A stretch of DNA of 64,000 nucleotides, from the NCBI RefSeq assembly GCF_007829875.1, contig NZ_VIWV01000001.1:5426501-5490500 (forward strand), read 5' to 3'. The position numbers and the translations under genes were made by a program. The notes under the pieces were generated by a model, which was given only the letters and a program-made list of their open reading frames with translations, was not told the origin of the DNA and made no database searches. This stretch comes from Streptomyces capillispiralis. GTDB lineage: Bacteria > Actinomycetota > Actinomycetes > Streptomycetales > Streptomycetaceae. Position 1 is the first letter of the stretch. Each line of letters begins with the position of its first letter. This document shows positions 25,183-33,609 of this stretch, piece by piece.

Positions 25183-25977
25183 ATGCGCGATCTTGGGGCG
25201 GGTTTCCGGTATCTGCTGAAGGGCCAGCGTTGGGTGGCCCGGCACGGCAAGCAGTACGGCTTCGGGCTGCTGCCCGGGCTGATCACACTCGTGCTGTACG
25301 GGGCCGCGCTCGCCGCGCTGGCCCTGTGGGGCCAGGACTTCGTCACCTGGGCGACACCCTTCGCCGACGACTGGTCCGGCACCTGGGCCGGACTCTTCCG
25401 CGGCTTCCTCACCGTGGTGCTGTTCGCGCTCGCGCTGCTGCTGTCCGTGCTCACCTTCACCGCGGTGACCCTCCTCATCGGGCAGCCCTTCTACGAGAAC
25501 CTCTCCGAGAAGGTCGACCGGGACGTGTCCCCCGACGGCACCGCGCCCGAGTCGGGGCTGCCGCTGTGGCGGGAGCTGTGGATCTCCGGCCGCGACAGCC
25601 TCCGCATCGTCGTGCGCGCCCTGGTGTGGGGCGTGCTGCTCTTCGGGCTCGGCTTCGTCCCGGTCCTCGGCCAGACCGTCGTCCCGGTGATCGGCTTCCT
25701 CGTCACCGGGTTCTTCCTCACCGAGGAGCTCACCGCCGTCGCGCTCCAGCGGCGCGGGGTCGAACTGCGCGAGCGGCTGCGCCTGCTGCGGTCCCGCAAG
25801 ACGCTCGTATGGGGTTTCGGCACGCCGCTCGCGGTGGCCTTCCTGGTCCCGTTCGTCGCCGTGTTCCTGATGCCCGGCGCGGTCGCCGCGGCCACCCTCA
25901 TGGCGCGTGACCTGCTCGGCGAGGAGACCACCCGGGACGGCGCCGAGGAGAGCGAGGAGGAGGGCGTCACCTCATGA
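25183..25977 (+). CDS. EI24/CysZ-like membrane protein
   Basis: This 264-aa integral membrane protein of the EI24 (etoposide-induced 2.4)/CysZ fold has four to six hydrophobic segments, including LLPGLITLVLYGAALAALALW and FLTVVLFALALLLSVLTF. The conserved GQPFYENLSEKVD motif follows the second of these. The Glu-rich C-terminus is cytosolic. CysZ members carry sulfate, but that function cannot be assumed here. The start ATG 25183 lies 7 nt after TACAGT and has no ribosome site. Its stop overlaps the start of the LysE-type exporter gene (ATGA), so the two proteins are co-translated. Confidence 0.75.
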   Translation: MRDLGAGFRYLLKGQRWVARHGKQYGFGLLPGLITLVLYGAALAALALWGQDFVTWATPFADDWSGTWAGLFRGFLTVVLFALALLLSVLTFTAVTLLIGQPFYENLSEKVDRDVSPDGTAPESGLPLWRELWISGRDSLRIVVRALVWGVLLFGLGFVPVLGQTVVPVIGFLVTGFFLTEELTAVALQRRGVELRERLRLLRSRKTLVWGFGTPLAVAFLVPFVAVFLMPGAVAAATLMARDLLGEETTRDGAEESEEEGVTS

Positions 25978-26588
25978 CCGAGGTGGCCGCCGTCGCCGTC
26001 ATCACCGTCCTGGCCGTGATCGCCCCGGGCGCCGACTTCGCCATGATCGTGCGCAACAGCTACCTCCACGGCCGCCGCACCGGACTGCTCGGCGCGCTCG
26101 GCGTCGCCGCCGGTGTCCTGGTACACGTCACCTACACCATGCTCGGCGTCGGACTGCTGATCGCGTCCTCCGCCTTCCTGTTCACGGTCGTCAAACTGGC
26201 CGGCGCCGCCTACCTGGTGTACGTCGGCGTCCGCACCTTCCGCACACGCGGCGAGGTCACCGTCGACCTGGACGACAGGACCGGCATCACGCCCTTCGCG
26301 GCGCTGCGCGCCGGCTTCCTCACCAACGTCCTCAACCCGAAGACGACCCTCTTCGTCGTCTCGACCTTCGCGCAGGTCGTCAGCCCCGGCACACCGGTCC
26401 TCCAGCAGGTGGGCTACGGCCTGTTCATGTCGCTGGCCCACCTGCTGTGGTTCGGCGTCGTCGCGGTGTTCTTCGGTCACGACCGGATGCGCACCCTGAT
26501 GCTGCGCGGCCAGAGGGTCCTCAACAAGGTGATCGGGACCGCCCTGGCCGGGCTCGGCGTCAGCCTCGCGTTCGCTCCGTCGCACTGA
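25974..26588 (+). CDS. LysE/RhtB family exporter
   Basis: This small membrane exporter, 204 aa, belongs to the amino-acid efflux family (LysE/RhtB). The family motif APGADFAMIVRNSYLHGRRTGLLGALG follows the first membrane span, and NVLNPKTTLFVVS is the second hallmark. It has six predicted membrane segments. It starts by ATGA overlap with the EI24 gene. The 3' end overlaps by 29 bp the end of the convergent Pcp-like gene. The substrate is likely an amino acid or similar metabolite but cannot be named. Confidence 0.88.
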   Translation: MTEVAAVAVITVLAVIAPGADFAMIVRNSYLHGRRTGLLGALGVAAGVLVHVTYTMLGVGLLIASSAFLFTVVKLAGAAYLVYVGVRTFRTRGEVTVDLDDRTGITPFAALRAGFLTNVLNPKTTLFVVSTFAQVVSPGTPVLQQVGYGLFMSLAHLLWFGVVAVFFGHDRMRTLMLRGQRVLNKVIGTALAGLGVSLAFAPSH

Positions 26589-27804
26589 CCGCCACGGTCA
26601 CGATCGACCGCACCTGGTCGATGATGTCCAGCCGGTTCCGTACGAAGTCGGGGTCGGTGACCTCGGTGGTGTTCCCGGCGCCGAACTGCAGGACGGGCGT
26701 GTGCACATGGCCGCCCGGCAGCGTCGCGTGCAGCCCGAGGCGGTCCCGCAGCAGCGTCGCCCGGTAGGCGATCTCGTTGGACAGGTAGTCACCGCCGCCC
26801 CCGGCCCGCGCCGTCGAACCGGGCGTCGGACCCTCCGGCCGCACCACGGGCTCGGTGCCGCCCGCCGGGATCTCCGTCACACCGGTGTTGTCGTACACCG
26901 GGAACCGCCCGGTCGGCGCGGCGACGATCTCCGCGTACGGCAGGGTGGTGGACGTCCACTGCGGCTGCGTGGCCGGGTCGGTGACCGGGACCGTCTCCGT
27001 GCGGCCCACGTTCTCGTTGTCCCCGAAGCCGCCCCGCCAGGCCCCGTTGGTCCGCTCGATGTCGAAGCGGCCCACCCGGCCCTGGCTCACCGTCGTGAAC
27101 AGGTCGACGTGCGGCAGGTGCGGCCGCAGCGCCCGCTCCACGGTCCCGTCCGTGAAGTCCCGCCAGCGCACCGGGAAGACGGCCGTCTCGATGCGCGCGG
27201 GACCGTGCTCCGTCTCGATCACCGTGCCGTCCAGGGCGAGCGCGGTGGCGCCGGACGGGTTGGAGATGCGGATGTCCCGGTCCAGGGTGAACGGGTCGAA
27301 GCCGGTCACCAGGATCCGCCGCACACCCCCGCCCCGCGGATAGCGGATCTCCTCCTGCCCGCGCGAGGTCCGCTCCAACGCGTCCAGCAGCCGCGCCCGC
27401 TGCCCCTCGCCCAGCTCGAAGTCCGGCTGCCAGGCGCGCAGTTCCCGGGTCATGCCGAGCCGCGCCCAGTACAGCGGGCGGTCGTCGTCCCGGCTGAGAT
27501 CACCGACCGCCGGGCCGCGTCCCTGCGCCCGGTCGACGGCCCCGCGCCACAGCCGCGCGCCCTCGCGCGCGACGGCACGGCGGGCCTGGGCGTAGGAGCG
27601 CGCGCGGTCGAGGGCGCGGGCGAAGTCCGGTGCCACGGAGTCGAATCCGGAGCGCCGCAGTATCTCCTGCGGGACCGCCCCGTCCAGACGGCGTTCCTCG
27701 ACCGTGGGGGTCGTCGGCTCGGCCGCGGTCGCGGTCGTGGGGGTGGCGAGACCGGTCAGCAGGGCCAGACCGAGGACACCGATGCGAACACGTAGGGATC
27801 TCAA
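26560..27804 (-). CDS. Secreted pyrrolidone-carboxylate-peptidase-like protein, Cys to Ser
   Basis: This 414-aa protein has a Sec signal (VLGLALLTGLATPTTATAA), an all-helical region, and a C15 pyroglutamyl-peptidase-like domain from about residue 160. Family marks are ILVTGFDPF, SNPSG, the catalytic Glu250 in FDIERTNGA and His368 in GHVHTPVLQF. The position of the catalytic Cys, normally in a VCN motif, reads YLSNE with Ser342. It may be a serine variant or an inactive binding protein. The start TTG 27804 is chosen because the signal peptide begins there and GGAAGG lies 10 nt upstream. The gene converges with the LysE gene. Confidence 0.7.
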   Translation of the reverse strand: MRSLRVRIGVLGLALLTGLATPTTATAAEPTTPTVEERRLDGAVPQEILRRSGFDSVAPDFARALDRARSYAQARRAVAREGARLWRGAVDRAQGRGPAVGDLSRDDDRPLYWARLGMTRELRAWQPDFELGEGQRARLLDALERTSRGQEEIRYPRGGGVRRILVTGFDPFTLDRDIRISNPSGATALALDGTVIETEHGPARIETAVFPVRWRDFTDGTVERALRPHLPHVDLFTTVSQGRVGRFDIERTNGAWRGGFGDNENVGRTETVPVTDPATQPQWTSTTLPYAEIVAAPTGRFPVYDNTGVTEIPAGGTEPVVRPEGPTPGSTARAGGGGDYLSNEIAYRATLLRDRLGLHATLPGGHVHTPVLQFGAGNTTEVTDPDFVRNRLDIIDQVRSIVTVAVSATERTRG

Positions 27805-28090
27805 GAGGGTGGGGCCTTCCGTCGTCGTGGGGCACGGGGATGCCGGAGGCCGCAGTATCGCCCGGCCGGAGGGGATCACGCCACGGGCGGGGCCCGGCGG
27901 CCACGTGCCCCTGCCGGGCGGACCGGTCGGCGCCGGCGGACCGGTCGGCCGCGCCGGGCCGTCGTGGCCCGCCGGGGGAGGGGCGTCCGGCACGGCGGCG
28001 TACGTTAGACACCCCTCCCGCCGGGCAGTGTCAGGGCGTCGGGGACGGCGGGACGGGAGCCGTCGGGGTGTCGAGGCGGAGGAGCCGGAC

Positions 28091-30511
28091 GTGGCGGAGA
28101 CGGTGGAGGAACGGCGCGAGGCGGTCGTGGAGGCGGCACTCGGCGCCCTCGGGCTGGACGCCAAGACCCGGCTGCTGGCCGGGCAGGACACCTGGAGCCT
28201 GCCCGCGCTGCCGGAGATCGGCCTGGACTCCCTGGTGATGTCCGACGGCCCGATCGGGGTGCGCGGGGTGCGCTGGAGCGCCGACGACCCGTCCGTCGCC
28301 CTGCCCTCCCCGACCGCGCTCGCCGCCGGCTGGGACCCGGCCCTCGCCCACCGGGCCGGGGTGCTGCTGGCCCAGGAGGCCCGCCGCAAGGGCGTCCACG
28401 TCCTGCTCGCGCCCACGGTGAACCTGCACCGCTCCCCGCTCGGCGGCCGCCACTTCGAGGCCTACAGCGAGGACCCGTACCTCACCGGACGCATCGGCGC
28501 CGCCTATGTGGCAGGCGTCCAGTCCGGCGGGGTCGGCACCACCGTCAAGCACTTCGTCGCCAACGACGCCGAGACCGACCGCTTCACGGTCGACAACCGC
28601 GTCAGTGAACGCGCCCTGCGCGAGCTGTACCTGGCCCCCTTCGAGACCATCGTCGCCACCGCCCGCCCCTGGGGCGTCATGACCGCCTACAACGCGGTCA
28701 ACGGCACCACGATGACCGAGCACCGCCACCTCGTCGAGGAGGTTCTGCGCGGCGAGTGGGGCTTCGACGGCGTCAACGTCTCCGACTGGAGCGCGGCCCG
28801 CTCCACCGTCGCCGCCCTCACCGGCGGCCTGGACATCGCCATGCCGGGCCCGCGCACCGTCTACGGCCCGGCCCTCGCCCAGGCCGTGCGGGACGGCGAT
28901 GTCGAGGAGGCCCGGGTGGACGACGCGGTGCGCCGGGTGCTGCGGCTCGCCGCCCGGGTGGGCGCCCTGGCCGGCGCCGAACCGGCCGTCACCGAACTCC
29001 CCGGCCCGGTCGACGGCGAGGCGCTGGCCCGCGAGATCGCCCGCCGCTCCTTCGTCCTCCTGCGCAACGAGGGCGGCGCGCTGCCGCTGAAGCCCGGCAC
29101 CGTGGCGCTGAGCGGAGCCGCCGCCCGCGACGCCCGCGTCCTCGGCGGCGGCTCCGCCACCGTCTTCCCCGCCCGGACCGTCTCGCCCCTCGACGGCCTC
29201 ACCGCCGCCCTCCCCGAAGGCACCCTCCGCTACACCGTCGGCGCCGACCCCAACACCGAACTCGCCACCGCCGCACGCGGCTTCGACCTGCGCGCCGTCT
29301 GCCGCGACGCCGACGGCCGCGTCATCGGCACCCGCAACGCCCCGGACGGGCACATCCAGTGGATGGGCACCGACCTCCCCGACGGCGTCACCCACGACAC
29401 CCTGCACTCCGTCGAACTCACCGGCACCTTCACCCCGCGCGAGAGCGGCCCGCACACCTTCGGCACCCGCGGCGTCGGCGCCTTCACCCTCACCGTCGAC
29501 GGCACCACCCACTACGACGGCGTCCAGCCCCCGGTCGAGGGCGACCCCTTCGGCGCCTTCTTCGGCGGACCGGTGCCCCGCGCCGAGGTGGACCTCACCG
29601 CGGGCACACCGGTGGAGGTGTCCCTCACCCGGGTCGTGGACCGGATCCCCGACCGCCCCATGCCGGTCATCACCTTCACCCTCGTCCACCAGGAACCCCC
29701 GCGCGACCCCGACGAGCTGATCGCCGAGGCCGTCGCGGCGGCCCGGGAGGCGGACACCGCGGTGGTCGTCGTCGCCACCACCGAGCGGGTCGAGTCCGAG
29801 GGCTTCGACCGGGAGGACCTGCGGCTGCCCGGCCGGCAGGACGACCTGGTGCGCGCCGTCGCCGCCGCCAACCCCCGCACCGTCGTGGTGGTCAACGCGG
29901 GCTCCCCGGTGGAGCTGCCCTGGCGCGAGGACGTCGCCGCCGTGCTGCTGACCTGGTTCCCCGGGCAGGAGGGCGGCGCGGCCCTCGCCGACGTCCTCAC
30001 CGGCGCCCACGAGCCGGGCGGGCGGCTCCCCACCACCTGGGGCTCCCTGGCGGACGCCCCGGTCACCCGGGTGCGTCCCACCGACGGCGTCCTCGCCTAC
30101 GACGAGGACGTGTTCATCGGCCACCGCGCCTGGGAGCGGGCGGGCCGCACCCCGGCCTACCCGTTCGGCCACGGCCTCGGCTACACCGACTGGGAATACG
30201 AGTCGGTCGAGACCGACGGGACCACCGCGACGGTCCGCGTCCGCAACACCGGCGAGCGGGCCGGCCGCGAGATCGTCCAGGTCTACCTGGCGCCCGCGGA
30301 GCCCGGCCCCGGCCGCCCCGCGCGCACCCTCGCCGGCTTCGCCCCCGTCGAGGCCGGACCCGGCGAGCGCGCCGAGGTCACGGTCGAGCTGCCGCGCCGC
30401 GCGTTCGAGATCTGGGACGCGGGGGCGTGGTCGTTTGTGAAGGGTTCGTACGAGATCCAGGCGGGACGCTCGATCGAGGACCGCAGGATCACCGCAGCGA
30501 TTAACGTCTGA
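28091..30511 (+). CDS. Beta-glucosidase, GH3 with PA14 insert
   Basis: This cytoplasmic GH3 enzyme, 806 aa, has no signal peptide and would hydrolyse imported beta-linked oligosaccharides. The N-terminal barrel carries KHFVANDAE and the nucleophile Asp232 in GVNVSDWSAARS. The alpha/beta C-domain follows (SFVLLRNEGGALPL), interrupted by a PA14-type beta module (TFTPRESGPHTFGTRGVGAF). The protein ends with a fibronectin III-like domain (VRNTGERAGREIVQVYL). The start is GTG 28091 with GGAGGA upstream. The PA14 insert is known to narrow specificity in GH3 members. It stands alone and ends at a terminator shared with the epimerase. Confidence 0.9.
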   Translation: MAETVEERREAVVEAALGALGLDAKTRLLAGQDTWSLPALPEIGLDSLVMSDGPIGVRGVRWSADDPSVALPSPTALAAGWDPALAHRAGVLLAQEARRKGVHVLLAPTVNLHRSPLGGRHFEAYSEDPYLTGRIGAAYVAGVQSGGVGTTVKHFVANDAETDRFTVDNRVSERALRELYLAPFETIVATARPWGVMTAYNAVNGTTMTEHRHLVEEVLRGEWGFDGVNVSDWSAARSTVAALTGGLDIAMPGPRTVYGPALAQAVRDGDVEEARVDDAVRRVLRLAARVGALAGAEPAVTELPGPVDGEALAREIARRSFVLLRNEGGALPLKPGTVALSGAAARDARVLGGGSATVFPARTVSPLDGLTAALPEGTLRYTVGADPNTELATAARGFDLRAVCRDADGRVIGTRNAPDGHIQWMGTDLPDGVTHDTLHSVELTGTFTPRESGPHTFGTRGVGAFTLTVDGTTHYDGVQPPVEGDPFGAFFGGPVPRAEVDLTAGTPVEVSLTRVVDRIPDRPMPVITFTLVHQEPPRDPDELIAEAVAAAREADTAVVVVATTERVESEGFDREDLRLPGRQDDLVRAVAAANPRTVVVVNAGSPVELPWREDVAAVLLTWFPGQEGGAALADVLTGAHEPGGRLPTTWGSLADAPVTRVRPTDGVLAYDEDVFIGHRAWERAGRTPAYPFGHGLGYTDWEYESVETDGTTATVRVRNTGERAGREIVQVYLAPAEPGPGRPARTLAGFAPVEAGPGERAEVTVELPRRAFEIWDAGAWSFVKGSYEIQAGRSIEDRRITAAINV

Positions 30512-30524
30512 TCCGGTACGTCAC

Positions 30525-30575
30525 CACATGAGCAGCCCCGGCCCGGGACCCTGACCCCGGACCGGGGCTCATGTG
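30525..30575. terminator. Convergent terminator, GH3 and epimerase genes
   Basis: An inverted repeat of 14-15 bp (CACATGAGC-a-GCCCCGG with CCGGGGCTCATGTG) lies between the two converging stop codons and can act on both strands. Confidence 0.8.
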
Positions 30576-30592
30576 CGCCGGCGGCAGGCGGC

Positions 30593-31564
30593 CTACCGCA
30601 CGCCGAAGCCGTACACCGTCGCGGAGCGGAACACCTCGCCCGGCCGCAGGACCGTGCTCGGGAATTCCGGCCGGTTCGGCGAGTCGGGGAAGTGCTGGGT
30701 CTCCAGCGCGATGCCGTCGCCGGGCGAGAACGGCTCCCCGATGTGGTCGGCGGTGTAGAGCTGCATCCCCGGCTCGGTCGTCGCCACCGTCAGCACCCGG
30801 CCCGACGCCGGGTCGTACAGCTCGGCGACCTCCACCGGCTCCGCCGTCACGCCCTTGTCGAGCACGAAGTTGTCGTCGTAGCCGGTGCCGGTCTTGCGCG
30901 CCGCACGGAAGTCGAAGCGGGTGCCGGAGACGTCCGCGAGCTCACCGGTCGGGATCAGCTCCTCGTCGGACGGCGTGAAACGCGAGGCGTCCAGCCGCAG
31001 TTCGTGCCCGGCCGCGCTGCCCGAGCCCGCCAGGTTCCAGTACGAGTGATTCGTCAGGTTCACATGCGTCGGCGCGTCCGTCACCGCCTCGTACGCGATC
31101 CCCAGCGCGCCCCGCTCGTCCAGCGCGTACGTCACGGAGACCTCCAGACGGCCCGGGAAGCCCTCCTCGCCGTGCGGGCTGACCAGGGAGAGCCGCAGAC
31201 CGTGCTCGGCCGGGGAGACGTCCCAGACGCGCTTGTCGAAGCCCCGCGCACCACCGTGCAGCGAGTTCGGCCCGTTGTTCGGCGCCAGCGCGTGGGTGAC
31301 CCCCTCCAGGGAGAAGCGCGCGCCCGCGATCCGGTTGGCGTACCGGCCGATCAGGGCCCCCAGGAAGGGCTCCGGATGCCGGAGGTAGCCGTCCAGGTCC
31401 GAGAACCCCAGCACCACGCTCCCGGTCCGGCCGTCCCGGTCCGGCACCTCGACGTCCTGAAGGATCCCGCCGTACGACAGGATCCGCACCCGTACGCCCG
31501 CCCGCTCCAGGGTCCAACGGTGCACCGGCGTGCCGTCGGAAAGTGTGCCGAAGAGTTCGTTCAT
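30593..31564 (-). CDS. galM: Aldose 1-epimerase, cytoplasmic
   Basis: This mutarotase has 323 aa and no signal peptide, so it acts in the cytosol, in contrast to the exported paralogue at 13421-14575. Shared GalM motifs are LIGRYANRI, NSLHGGARGFDKRVWDV, NLTNHSYWNLAG with the catalytic His, and LETQHFPDSPNRPEFPST with the catalytic Glu. ATG 31564 has no ribosome site. TATTGT on the minus strand ends 7 nt before it, so the transcript is probably leaderless and its promoter lies in the end of the upstream SGNH gene. Confidence 0.92.
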   Translation of the reverse strand: MNELFGTLSDGTPVHRWTLERAGVRVRILSYGGILQDVEVPDRDGRTGSVVLGFSDLDGYLRHPEPFLGALIGRYANRIAGARFSLEGVTHALAPNNGPNSLHGGARGFDKRVWDVSPAEHGLRLSLVSPHGEEGFPGRLEVSVTYALDERGALGIAYEAVTDAPTHVNLTNHSYWNLAGSGSAAGHELRLDASRFTPSDEELIPTGELADVSGTRFDFRAARKTGTGYDDNFVLDKGVTAEPVEVAELYDPASGRVLTVATTEPGMQLYTADHIGEPFSPGDGIALETQHFPDSPNRPEFPSTVLRPGEVFRSATVYGFGVR

Positions 31565-31571
31565 GTGCGAA

Positions 31572-31577
31572 ACAATA
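31572..31577 (-). promoter_or_regulatory. -10 element, leaderless galM
   Basis: TATTGT lies 7 nt before the ATG, in the 15-bp gap after the SGNH lipoprotein gene. Confidence 0.55.
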
Positions 31578-31579
31578 GG

Positions 31580-32497
31580 TCACGGATGCTTCGCCGTGAC
31601 CGTGCGGTACGCGATCTCGGCCAGCTCGGCCTGCCCGTCGACACTGGGGTGGAACCAGTCCCAGCGGCTCAACTCCCCGGTGCCGAAACGGTAGTCGTAC
31701 ACCGCCCCGCCGTCGAAGCGGCAGCGGCGGTCCTCGGCGCACACCTCCTCCAGCACCGCGTTGTAGTCCTCCACCCGGTTCCGCACCGTCTCGCGGCGCA
31801 GCGTCGCCGCCGCGTCCAGCGCGTCCGCGTCGCCGAGCATCGACGGGCAGATGCCCAGCTTCCACACCTGCTTGCCCAGCTCGCTGGTCCGCCCCTGCGA
31901 CCACAGCCGCTTCAGGTCCGGCACGCTCGCCACGTACACCTGGGCCTTCGGCAGCGCCTCGCGCAGGGTGCGCATCGCCTCCTGGAAGTCGGCGCGGAAG
32001 TCCGCCACGGGCGTCATCGCCGCCGTGGTCTGCCGGCAGGCGTCGTTCGCCCCGGCCATCACCGCCACCAGCTCCGGGCCGCGCGCCACCGCCCGCGCCA
32101 TCTGGCCCGGCAGGTCCGCCATCCGGGCCCCGGTCACCGCGTAGTTCCAGCTGCGCTCGGCCACCCCCGCCCGCCCCAGCAGCCGTACGGCGAGACTGTC
32201 CACCTGCTCGCTGTCGCCCGTCGCCCATGACACCTCGGGGCAGTCCGTCAGCACCGCGCAGGCGTCGAAGCCCCGCGTGATGGAGTCCCCCACGGCGGCC
32301 ACCGACTCGGGAGCGGTGTCCCACACGGGTGTCGGCCGGGGAGCCGGGGTCCCCTCCGCCGCCGTGCCGGACGGGGCGGGGGAGGCACCGCCGACGGCAT
32401 CGCAGCCCGCCACGCCCAGCGCGGCCGCCGTCACCACGGCCAGCACGGCCCGCGAACGCCGGGTCCGCCGCGTCGCCCGCCTCATCCCTCGCCTCAT
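31580..32497 (-). CDS. SGNH/GDSL hydrolase lipoprotein
   Basis: This predicted surface lipoprotein esterase has 305 aa. The Arg-rich N-terminus leads to a lipobox with Cys32 (LGVAGCD). Mature SGNH blocks are GDSITRG (nucleophile Ser), NYAVTGARM, AGANDACR (Asn) and WDWFHPS (Asp and His). Several Cys may form disulfides as in other actinobacterial members. ATG 32497 is chosen because GGAGG lies 6 nt upstream. The start region repeats a 12-bp unit (ATGAGGCGAGGG), giving a second possible ATG at 32485. The substrate is unknown; acyl or acetyl esters are typical. Confidence 0.85.
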   Translation of the reverse strand: MRRGMRRATRRTRRSRAVLAVVTAAALGVAGCDAVGGASPAPSGTAAEGTPAPRPTPVWDTAPESVAAVGDSITRGFDACAVLTDCPEVSWATGDSEQVDSLAVRLLGRAGVAERSWNYAVTGARMADLPGQMARAVARGPELVAVMAGANDACRQTTAAMTPVADFRADFQEAMRTLREALPKAQVYVASVPDLKRLWSQGRTSELGKQVWKLGICPSMLGDADALDAAATLRRETVRNRVEDYNAVLEEVCAEDRRCRFDGGAVYDYRFGTGELSRWDWFHPSVDGQAELAEIAYRTVTAKHP

Positions 32498-32766
32498 CCC
32501 TCGCCTCCCCGCGCGTCCTGGTGCATTCGTCCCCCAACCCTTAACAACGCACGGGAGTTCCCGCCCACCGAGGCGTACGTCCGAAAGGAACGTCCGCCAC
32601 CCGTACAGGCGTCCTGCCGGGTGAATGGCGCGGGTTTCCCGGCAGCGGGACCGACCGTACGTCACACTCCTTGCGCCATCGCACGGTAGCCTCGCCATCA
32701 ACGCGGCCCGCCCGGACCGCGGCCGTTCCGCCGTTCGAAGACGACCCGCTCAGCCCGGAGGTTCCG
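32498..32766. other. Divergent region, SGNH and DUF3145 genes
   Basis: This 269-bp non-coding gap separates divergent genes. A TAGCCT -10-like element at 32689-32694 may serve the DUF3145 gene with a leader of about 65 nt. I see no other defined element. Confidence 0.35.
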
Positions 32767-33261
32767 GTGACGACCCGTGGAGTTCTGTACGTGCACTCCG
32801 CGCCGCGCGCGCTGTGCCCGCACGTCGAGTGGGCCATCGCCGGGGTGCTCGGCACGCGCGTCAGCCTGGACTGGATCCGCCAGCCCGCCGCCCCCGGCAC
32901 CTGGCGCTCGGAGTTCTCCTGGCAGGGCCAGGCCGGCACCGCCTCCAAACTCGCCTCCGCGCTGCGCGGCTGGCAGATGCTGCGCTTCGAGGTCACGTCG
33001 GAGCCCTGCCCCTCCCACGAGGGCGAGCGCTACAGCTGCACCCCCGACCTCGGCATCTTCCACGCCGTCACCGGCATCCACGGCGACATCCTGATCCCCG
33101 AGGACCGCCTGCGCGCCGCGCTGACCCGCTCCCGCACCGGCGAGACCGACCTGGAGGTGGAGATCGCCAAACTGCTGGGCAAGCCCTGGGACGACGAACT
33201 GGAACCCTTCCGCTACGCAGGCGAGGGCGCCCCGGTCCGCTGGCTCCACCAGGTCGTCTAA
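32767..33261 (+). CDS. DUF3145 family protein
   Basis: This 164-aa protein of unknown function is conserved across actinobacteria as DUF3145. The N-terminus TRGVLYVHSAPRALCPHVEWA is followed by WQGQAGTASKLASALRGW and a C-terminal WDDELEPFRYAGEGAPVRWLHQV. No signal peptide or membrane span is visible. The start GTG 32767 has CGGAGG upstream. It is found next to the fatty acid synthase operon here, facing its 3' end, but nothing in the sequence links it to lipid synthesis. Downstream lies a repeated intergenic element. Confidence 0.85.
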   Translation: MTTRGVLYVHSAPRALCPHVEWAIAGVLGTRVSLDWIRQPAAPGTWRSEFSWQGQAGTASKLASALRGWQMLRFEVTSEPCPSHEGERYSCTPDLGIFHAVTGIHGDILIPEDRLRAALTRSRTGETDLEVEIAKLLGKPWDDELEPFRYAGEGAPVRWLHQVV

Positions 33262-33270
33262 CCCCCCAAG

Positions 33271-33497
33271 AACCGCGCACCCAGCCCCCACGCCCGGCAC
33301 CTACCCAAGTGGCCCCAGGGCAGCTCCCCCAGGGGCGCGGGGAACCGCGCACCCAGCCCTCACCTCCGGCACCTACCCAGGGGGCCCCCAGGGCAACCCC
33401 CTCAGGGGCGCGGGGAACTGCGCAACCCCACCCCCACCTCCGGCACCTGCCCAGGAGGCCCCCCGGCAGCCCACCTAGGGGCGCGGGGAACTGCGCA
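33271..33497. repeat. 73-bp tandem intergenic repeat, about three units
   Basis: The core AGGGGCGCGGGGAACYGCGC recurs at 33331, 33404 and 33477, exactly 73 bp apart. The connecting segment (CCGGCACCTRCCCAGG type) repeats too, and a partial unit lies at 33271. The core is a dispersed intergenic sequence seen throughout Streptomyces genomes. Confidence 0.85.
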
Positions 33498-33556
33498 CCC
33501 CACCCCCCACGTGCCCGCACCCGCCCCAAGGGCCCGCCCCCGCCTGCGCAACGCCA

Positions 33557-33590
33557 AAGGGCCCCCACCCCGCCAGGGGTGAGAGCCCTT
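33557..33590 (-). terminator. Terminator of the fab operon
   Basis: A stem AAGGGC-N-CCCACCCC with GGGGTG-N-GCCCTT is followed on the minus strand by TTT. It lies 20 nt past the fabF stop. Confidence 0.8.
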
Positions 33591-33609
33591 CAAGCAGCAG
33601 CGAACCCGG

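Larger units (their letters stand above)
33262..33609. other. Intergenic region between DUF3145 gene and fabF
   Basis: This 348-bp gap between convergent genes is filled by a 73-bp tandem repeat and the fabF terminator. No gene is visible. Confidence 0.7.

Noticed and set aside
33271..33500. 73-bp repeats considered as a mobile-element remnant
   Set aside because: No transposase, terminal inverted repeats or target duplication; the sequence matches a dispersed intergenic repeat.
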